DNA of 13,405 bases from an uncultured Cellvibrio sp. (GTDB lineage Bacteria > Pseudomonadota > Gammaproteobacteria > Pseudomonadales > Cellvibrionaceae): contig CAMLRJ010000038.1 of assembly GCA_946482345.1 (NCBI GenBank), forward strand, positions 1 to 13,405, written 5' to 3'. Position 1 is the stretch's first letter; each line of letters opens with the position of its first letter. The notes under the pieces were generated by a model that was not told the origin of the DNA, ran no database searches, and saw only the letters and a list, made by a program, of their open reading frames with translations. Positions 8,808 to 13,405 of the stretch are shown piece after piece. The position numbers were made by a program, and so were the translations under genes.

Positions 8808-8828
8808 GCATAGGCCAAAAGGCCATGC
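8808..8828. repeat. GC-rich inverted repeat in the divergent region
   Basis: GCAT-(A)-GGCC and GGCCATGC pair over eight base pairs with one bulged A and an AAAA loop. It lies about 100 bases upstream of the tagH start and about 275 upstream of tssA. On the tagH-coding strand a short T-run follows a few bases later. It could be a regulator binding site or a leader hairpin for tagH. Confidence 0.4.
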
Positions 8829-9044
8829 AGTAGTTGGCAAGAATGTTATCACGCCATCAAAAGCAGTGACTACCGCAAGTTTTGTGACGCATTTCTCTAC
8901 TTGGCGCTGAAATTTGTATTCTGCTGGTGTTATGTTATCGATGAAATTATGGTAACTTGCCTTACCAATTTTCTAGGGCGTTGCTTGGTTTTTCTGTGTG
9001 GCGCTTGCTTGAATGTATATCCGCAGGAATATCTTTAGTCTTGG

Positions 9045-9061
9045 CCTCTTTAATAAAGAGG
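9045..9061 (+). repeat. Perfect hairpin in the tssA leader
   Basis: CCTCTTT-AAT-AAAGAGG forms a perfect 7-bp stem with a 3-base loop, 43 bases before the tssA ATG. It is not followed by a T-tract, so it is not an intrinsic terminator. Its position in the probable 5' untranslated region suggests an mRNA structure or an operator; which one cannot be decided from sequence. Confidence 0.45.
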
Positions 9062-9103
9062 GTGGGGCAAGTATATAGATCGGACAAAAGGGAACCTATT
9101 TTA

Positions 9104-10222
9104 ATGGCATCACCTGCAGTTATAGATATCGATAGTTTGTTGCAGCCTATTCCCGGCGAGCTGCCTGCTGGCTCAGATCCCCGAGAGGATTCTTCCCCTC
9201 TTTCTATATATCAAGCGATTAAAATCGCTCGTTATGCTGCCCGAGATGCAGAAAAAAATAACCTATACAGTGAAGCTAACAATAATGACGCTGATGAGCA
9301 TTGGCGGAAAATTATTACTGATGCCCCCAAGCTGCTTTCTGGGCAAGCTAAGGACCTGGATGTTGCAACCTGGTATACGGAGGCGCTAACTCGCCGATAT
9401 GGTTTTGCAGGGTTGCGCGATGCATTTAGGCTAATTGAAGGGCTAATTGCTCAATATTGGGATGGTCTTTACCCCATGCCAGACGAGGATGGTGTAGAAA
9501 CCCGAGTGGCGCAGTTGGCTGGGCTGAATGGCAAGTCAAGTGATGGTGTATTGATAGCGCCTATTCGTCGTATTCCTATAACTGAGGGCTATTCGCCGGG
9601 GCCTTTTGCTTTTTATCAGTACCAGCAGGCTGTGGAGCTGGAGCGAATTTCCAATGAAGACACCAAAGAGTCCAAAGCAGAAAAATTGGGCTTCACTTTG
9701 GAAAGCATCCAGCAAGCGGTAGCTGCTACAGATGTTTCCTTTTTTATAGATTTGCTCGAAGATGTGGCATTAACCATAGCTTCATGCCGCAATATTGAGC
9801 GAATGTTTGAAGAGTTGTGTGGTCGGGATGATGCTCCTTCCATGCGGGCGCTAGTAAATGTATTGGATGAATGTGTCTCTGCGGTTAACCATTTGGCTAA
9901 ACATTTGCTGCCATCTCCCGATGATTTCTCTCAAGATGAAACTTCTGAATCTTTGATGTTGGATGATAAGGCTGCTGATTCTGGCGTAAAAAACAGAGTG
10001 CAGGAGGTTATTCATTCTCGCGAAGTTGCTTTTAAGCAATTGATTGAAATTGCTCAGTTTTTTAAAAAAACAGAGCCGCATTCCCCTGTATCTTATGCAC
10101 TCGAAAAGGCAGTTAAATGGGGCAATATGGCACTTGAAGAATTGATTGTCGAGTTAATTCCCGATGATTCTGCCCGTAAGCATTTTTCTATGCTTACGGG
10201 TGTTAAGCCTGTAGAAGATTAA
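9104..10222 (+). CDS. tssA: TssA, T6SS sheath/tube assembly protein (ImpA family)
   Basis: This 372-residue protein opens the rightward block. The N-terminal ImpA domain is clear: [16 protein letters not shown] (residues 12-27), then [19 protein letters not shown] (82-100) and a [13 protein letters not shown] segment (118-130). TssA organises baseplate formation and the polymerising tail tube and sheath. The short overall length fits the TssA1 class of P. aeruginosa rather than long forms with extended C-termini. The ATG at 9104 is chosen because AAGGGA lies about ten bases upstream and the family similarity starts at [13 protein letters not shown] at 8957 would add 49 unrelated residues. tssB follows after 32 bp. 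Confidence 0.95.
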   Translation: MASPAVIDIDSLLQPIPGELPAGSDPREDSSPLSIYQAIKIARYAARDAEKNNLYSEANNNDADEHWRKIITDAPKLLSGQAKDLDVATWYTEALTRRYGFAGLRDAFRLIEGLIAQYWDGLYPMPDEDGVETRVAQLAGLNGKSSDGVLIAPIRRIPITEGYSPGPFAFYQYQQAVELERISNEDTKESKAEKLGFTLESIQQAVAATDVSFFIDLLEDVALTIASCRNIERMFEELCGRDDAPSMRALVNVLDECVSAVNHLAKHLLPSPDDFSQDETSESLMLDDKAADSGVKNRVQEVIHSREVAFKQLIEIAQFFKKTEPHSPVSYALEKAVKWGNMALEELIVELIPDDSARKHFSMLTGVKPVED

Positions 10223-10254
10223 CTAACCAACCTAGCCAAAGAGGATTAGGGATT

Positions 10255-10773
10255 ATGTCCGAGAGCATCCACGATAAATTAAAGCGCGTAAGAAAGCCTC
10301 GTGTTCACATCACCTATGATGTGGAGACGAATGGCTCCATTATTGAAAAGGAAATTCCTTTTGTGATGGGGGTTATGGGAGATTATTCAGGTGATAACCT
10401 GGATAGTAAAAAGCCATTAAAAGAGCGTAAATTCTCACAAATTGATCGCGATAATTTTAATGAAATTATGAGTAAGGTTAATCCTCAGTTGCGTCTTAAG
10501 GTTGAGAATTTACTTGAGAGTGACGGTAGTGAAATGTCGGTTAATCTCGATTTTAAAAATATGGAAGATTTTGAGCCACATCGTTTGGTGGAGCAAATTG
10601 AGCCTCTCAAAAAGCTAATGGAAACTCGTAATAAGTTGCGAGATTTACTTACTAAGGCTGATCGATCAGAAGATCTCGAGAATGTACTTGAGGCCGTTTT
10701 GAGCAACACCAATGCCCTGACTTCTCTTTCTGGTGAGTTGGGTTTGGGTGCGGAAGGTAAGAGGGAGGAATAA
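10255..10773 (+). CDS. tssB: TssB (VipA-like) T6SS contractile sheath small subunit
   Basis: This 172-residue protein has the standard TssB length. It carries the signature [13 protein letters not shown] (residues 16-28) followed by [14 protein letters not shown] (33-46), and ends in a charged helical region. TssB and TssC interlock strand by strand to build the sheath around the Hcp tube; contraction drives the injection, and the sheath is later recycled by ClpV. The ATG at 10255 is preceded by a purine-rich GAGGATTAGGGATT. The stop (TAA, 10771-10773) lies four bases before the tssC ATG, and the tssC ribosome-binding site is embedded in the end of tssB, consistent with coupled production of the partner subunits. 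Confidence 0.98.
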   Translation: MSESIHDKLKRVRKPRVHITYDVETNGSIIEKEIPFVMGVMGDYSGDNLDSKKPLKERKFSQIDRDNFNEIMSKVNPQLRLKVENLLESDGSEMSVNLDFKNMEDFEPHRLVEQIEPLKKLMETRNKLRDLLTKADRSEDLENVLEAVLSNTNALTSLSGELGLGAEGKREE

Positions 10774-10777
10774 TAAA

Positions 10778-12268
10778 ATGACTAATCAAGAACAACTTTC
10801 CAATCAGTCCGCCGAACTTGAAGCCCGTGAGCTTGGATTTCTAGAGCAGGCGATTTCCGCGACTAAACAAACTTCTCGCGATGAAACCGAAGAATTGCTA
10901 CGCACTCTTACCCAAGAGGCCATGAAAGGCACGGTGAAGTGGGATAAAAACCTTACAATTACTATCAATTCTGCCATCAAGGCTATTGATGAATTAATGT
11001 CCAAACAGCTGGCTGCAGTCATGCATCAGGAGAAATTTCAAAAGTTGGAAGGATCCTGGCGTGGGCTTAATTATTTTGTGAATAATTCTGAAACGGGCAG
11101 CCAGTTAAAAATCCGCATGCTTAATATTACCAAAAAAGAGCTGGGCAAGGATTTAGAAAAAGCGGTTGAATTCGATCAAAGCCAAATCTTCAAAAAAATT
11201 TACGAAAGTGAGTTTGGTACTGCTGGCGGACAGCCCTATGCGGCAATTATTGGCGACTATGAGTTTTCCTCTCATTCAGATGATATTTCGCTGCTTTCCA
11301 AGATGTCGAATGTGGCAGCAGCAGGATTCTGTCCATTTCTTTCGGCGGCAGCGCCTGAAATGTTTGGATTTGATAGTTTTACCGAGTTGTCCAAGCCTCG
11401 CGATTTAGAAAAGATTTTTGATAGCGCGGAATATATCCAGTGGCGTAGCTTCCGCGATACAGAAGATTCTCGCTTTGTTACTTTGACCATGCCGCGCGTA
11501 TTGGCTCGCTTACCCTATGGTCAGGCAACCAAGCCCGTCGAGGCCTTCAATTATGAGGAGGTTGCTCGTACAAACGATGGGCGTCACTCAGAAACTGCTC
11601 ATAATGAATATTGCTGGATGAATGCTGCCTATGCGTTGGGTACAACCCTTACTGGTGCGTTTGCTGAAAATGGCTGGTGTACCGCAATTCGTGGTGCAGA
11701 GGGGGGGGGTAAAGTAGATGGATTGCCTAGCCATATTTTTGTTAGCGATGATGGTGATACTGATCAAAAATGCCCAACTGAAATTGGTATTACTGATCGC
11801 CGCGAGGCTGAGTTGAGTAAAATGGGCTTTTTGCCCTTGTGCCACTATAAAAACACAGATTACGCCGTATTTTTTGGTGCCCAAACTACCCAGCGCGCTA
11901 AAAAATATGATGATCCTGATGCTACTGCTAATGCTGCAATTTCTGCGCGTTTGCCCTATATCATGGCAACTTCCCGAATTGCACACTTCCTCAAAGTAAT
12001 GGCTCGCGACAAAATTGGTTCGTTTATGGAGCCAGGAGAGGCTGAGACTTGGTTAAATCGTTGGATCAGCAGTTATGTCAATGGTAGTGAAGGTGCTAGT
12101 GCCGAAGCTAAAGCGCAATTTCCTTTGCGGGAAGCTCGTGTTGAGGTGAAGGAAGTTCCTGGGCAGCCTGGTGTATTTAATGCTGTTGTTATGATGCGTC
12201 CATGGCTGCAAATGGAAGAGCTGACTGCATCCTTGCGGTTAGTGGCTAATATTCCCAAGGCTGGGTAA
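10778..12268 (+). CDS. tssC: TssC (VipB-like) T6SS contractile sheath large subunit
   Basis: This 496-residue protein has full-length TssC features: [33 protein letters not shown], the IIGDYEFSS segment, [39 protein letters not shown], and the C-terminal [20 protein letters not shown]. It is the main sheath subunit, paired with TssB. The ATG at 10778 is preceded by GGGAGGAA at good spacing; a longer frame from 10733 lies inside tssB and is rejected. The Glu-Gly-Gly-Gly stretch of the conserved motif is encoded by nine consecutive G (11701-11709), a slippage-prone tract in this moderately AT-rich sequence. A strong terminator follows 23 bases after the stop. Confidence 0.98.
   Translation: MTNQEQLSNQSAELEARELGFLEQAISATKQTSRDETEELLRTLTQEAMKGTVKWDKNLTITINSAIKAIDELMSKQLAAVMHQEKFQKLEGSWRGLNYFVNNSETGSQLKIRMLNITKKELGKDLEKAVEFDQSQIFKKIYESEFGTAGGQPYAAIIGDYEFSSHSDDISLLSKMSNVAAAGFCPFLSAAAPEMFGFDSFTELSKPRDLEKIFDSAEYIQWRSFRDTEDSRFVTLTMPRVLARLPYGQATKPVEAFNYEEVARTNDGRHSETAHNEYCWMNAAYALGTTLTGAFAENGWCTAIRGAEGGGKVDGLPSHIFVSDDGDTDQKCPTEIGITDRREAELSKMGFLPLCHYKNTDYAVFFGAQTTQRAKKYDDPDATANAAISARLPYIMATSRIAHFLKVMARDKIGSFMEPGEAETWLNRWISSYVNGSEGASAEAKAQFPLREARVEVKEVPGQPGVFNAVVMMRPWLQMEELTASLRLVANIPKAG
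11701..11709 (+). repeat. Poly-G tract (G9) inside tssC
   Basis: Nine consecutive G residues encode part of Glu-Gly-Gly-Gly in a conserved TssC motif. It is the longest G/C homopolymer noticed in the window; others reach six or seven. Gain or loss of one base would shift the frame and truncate TssC about two thirds of the way along. Confidence 0.9.
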
Positions 12269-12291
12269 TTGCTATATCCACAGGTAACGTT

Positions 12292-12320
12292 AAAGAGGCG
12301 GCAATTGCCGCCTCTTTTTT
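12292..12320 (+). terminator. Intrinsic terminator after tssC
   Basis: A perfect 26-nt palindrome (12292-12317) can fold as AAAGAGGCGGC / GCCGCCTCTTT around a short AATT centre, and is followed by further T residues to 12320. The GC-rich core plus T6 tail is a textbook Rho-independent terminator for plus-strand transcription. It lies between tssC and the second TssC-like gene, so it should reduce or stop read-through from the tssABC transcript. Confidence 0.88.
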
Positions 12321-12380
12321 AAATGACTGCTTTATTGTTACAGTGATATAGCCTTTCCTGGCATATGCTATTAATCGCAA

Positions 12381-13405
12381 ATGGATGCTCTTGTGAACTT
12401 ATCAATTAATCAAGAAGCTGCGAAACAAAAAGCGCGGCAGACTGCCGCTGATTTTCTTGATACTGTATGTAAGCAAGAGCCATATTTATATAACCTTGAT
12501 CATTTTTTATATGAAAATGATCCGCAAAAATCTCTTCTTTATTGGCTAGAAAATTACGAAGATCTATCCCGTCTCAAATCTCTTCAGGATGTTGTTTTAT
12601 TACTTAATCGCACTATTAGCGAGATTGATCATCTGATTAATAGTCAGTTGAATCTCATTATTCATGCTGCTGCATTTAAAAAATTAGAAGCCTCGTGGCG
12701 TGGGCTATGGTATTTGGTTGTGCAGGCGGATGGTAATCGCAATATAAAAATTCGTGTGTTGGATGTTGCCTGGTCGGAAATTTGTCGAGATTTGGAAAAG
12801 ACTTTGGATGTAGAGCAAAGTCTGCTTTTTCACAAAATTTATAGTGAAGAATATGGCACCCCAGGTGGCGAGCCTTATGGCGTTATTATTGGTGATTATG
12901 AAATAAGTCACAAGCGATCGCTAAAACATCCCGATGATGATATGGCTGCGCTTGCAGGTTTAAGTCAAATTGCTGCGGCATCATTCTCGCCATTTATTGC
13001 AGGTGCCTCCAGTGAGCTCTTTGGGTTGGATGATTTTTCTGCCTTGGGAATGCCAATAAATCTGCAATCTATTTTTGGTCAGCAAGAATATATTCGTTGG
13101 CGCGCTTTACGTGAAAAACCTGATTCTCGATTTGTGGGGTTAACTTTACCAAAAGTTTTGTTGCGATCGCCTTACAGAACCACGCCCGGCAGCTACAAAG
13201 GGCTTTTTTATTTCGATCAGCCAGCTTCTGTTAAAGGGCAGTCTACCAGCTTGTGGGGCAATGCCTGTTATGCTTTTGGTGGAATCCTGTTGCGTGAATT
13301 TGCTAGCGTGGGTTGGTTTGGGCACATTCGTGGCGTACCCAGAGATCAAATTGGCGGGGGGTTGGTTACTAATTTAATTGCTCAATCGTTTGCAACCGAT
13401 GGCGA
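12381..13405 (+). CDS. impD: Second TssC-family protein, ImpD-like (3' end cut by window edge)
   Basis: An open frame of at least 341 codons runs to the right edge without a stop. It is clearly paralogous to the upstream TssC: shared segments include KLEASWRGLWYLV, FHKIYSEEYGTPGGEPYG, VIIGDYEIS, EYIRWRALREKPDSRF, LTLPKVLLRSPY and GWFGHIRGVPRDQIGGG. It diverges at the N-terminus and has a shorter segment between the SPY and GWFGHIRG motifs. ImpD-type proteins are known next to TssC in imp-type T6SS loci (Rhizobium, Agrobacterium), so this is a probable accessory or alternative sheath-like subunit; its exact role is uncertain. The start is the first ATG after an in-frame stop at 12372, with a poor ribosome-binding site. 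A GTG at 12393 with GGA seven bases upstream is an alternative. It lies downstream of the tssC terminator. Confidence 0.9.
   Translation, partial: MDALVNLSINQEAAKQKARQTAADFLDTVCKQEPYLYNLDHFLYENDPQKSLLYWLENYEDLSRLKSLQDVVLLLNRTISEIDHLINSQLNLIIHAAAFKKLEASWRGLWYLVVQADGNRNIKIRVLDVAWSEICRDLEKTLDVEQSLLFHKIYSEEYGTPGGEPYGVIIGDYEISHKRSLKHPDDDMAALAGLSQIAAASFSPFIAGASSELFGLDDFSALGMPINLQSIFGQQEYIRWRALREKPDSRFVGLTLPKVLLRSPYRTTPGSYKGLFYFDQPASVKGQSTSLWGNACYAFGGILLREFASVGWFGHIRGVPRDQIGGGLVTNLIAQSFATDG

Larger units (their letters stand above)
8727..9103. promoter_or_regulatory. Divergent tagH / tssA intergenic regulatory region
   Basis: This roughly 377-bp region separates the two gene blocks and must hold promoters for both unless transcription enters from outside. 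No strong sigma-70 -35/-10 pair was found by eye. Two segments weakly resemble the -24 half of a sigma-54 site on the plus strand (TTGGCGC at 8901-8907, TGGCGC near 8999-9004), but neither has a matching TTGC at the right spacing. Two hairpins (8808-8828 and 9045-9061) and several GGA triplets upstream of tssA are listed separately. The open frame running into tssA from a TTG at 8957 has no family resemblance before residue 50 and is treated as leader. Confidence 0.6.

Noticed and set aside
8901..8917. Possible sigma-54 promoter (TTGGCGC then TTTGT)
   Set aside because: The -12 element lacks the invariant GC at the required spacing; it is too weak to report as a promoter.
8957..9103. 49-residue N-terminal extension of tssA from a TTG codon
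   Set aside because: The extension has no resemblance to TssA, while the ATG at 9104 has a ribosome-binding site and matches the family start.
10733..10777. 15-residue N-terminal extension of tssC overlapping tssB
   Set aside because: The ATG at 10778 has a strong GGAGG site at proper spacing, and the extension merely reads tssB in another frame.
11588..11986. 132-codon open frame on the minus strand inside tssC
   Set aside because: It is fully antisense to a highly conserved gene, shows no recognisable domain, and is explained as a shadow of tssC codon use.
12705..12911. Minus-strand frame of 68 codons under the second TssC-like gene
   Set aside because: It is antisense to a clearly homologous coding region and has no domain or ribosome-binding support.

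Overview
The window holds the central part of a type VI secretion system (T6SS) locus, arranged as two divergent gene blocks on either side of a non-coding region of about 377 bp (8727-9103). The organism is most likely a gammaproteobacterium. The gene order on both strands (tagF-tssM-tssL-tssK-tssJ-fha facing away from tssA-tssB-tssC) is the one known from the Pseudomonas aeruginosa HSI-I cluster. The moderately AT-rich sequence points to a non-Pseudomonas, perhaps marine or Cellvibrio-like relative; that placement is inference.

Leftward block (minus strand, transcribed 8726 to 1): tagH/fha (FHA-domain scaffold), tssJ (outer-membrane lipoprotein), tssK (baseplate adaptor), tssL (DotU-like inner-membrane protein), tssM (IcmF-like inner-membrane protein) and tagF (post-translational regulator, cut by the left edge). 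This block encodes the TssJLM trans-envelope complex, the TssK adaptor that docks the baseplate on it, and two proteins (Fha, TagF) of the threonine-phosphorylation regulatory branch. The kinase/phosphatase pair usually found with them (PpkA/PppA) is not in the window and would be expected just beyond the left edge.

Rightward block (plus strand, 9104 to the right edge): tssA (cap/baseplate organiser), tssB and tssC (small and large sheath subunits), a strong intrinsic terminator, then a second, divergent TssC-family gene (impD-like) cut by the right edge. Neither end gene has a stop codon inside the window. Hcp, TssE, TssF, TssG, ClpV and VgrG are absent and would be expected further right.

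Together the genes encode an injection machine: TssB/TssC form the contractile sheath, TssA coordinates assembly, TssK connects it to the TssJLM membrane complex, and TagH/TagF set when it is active. The most notable points are the second TssC-like gene where HSI-I carries hcp, its separation from tssC by a perfect 26-nt palindromic terminator, a nine-G homopolymer inside tssC, and a TssL without a peptidoglycan-binding domain. No mobile element, CRISPR array, tRNA or rRNA was seen, and nothing here looks like a wholly new system.
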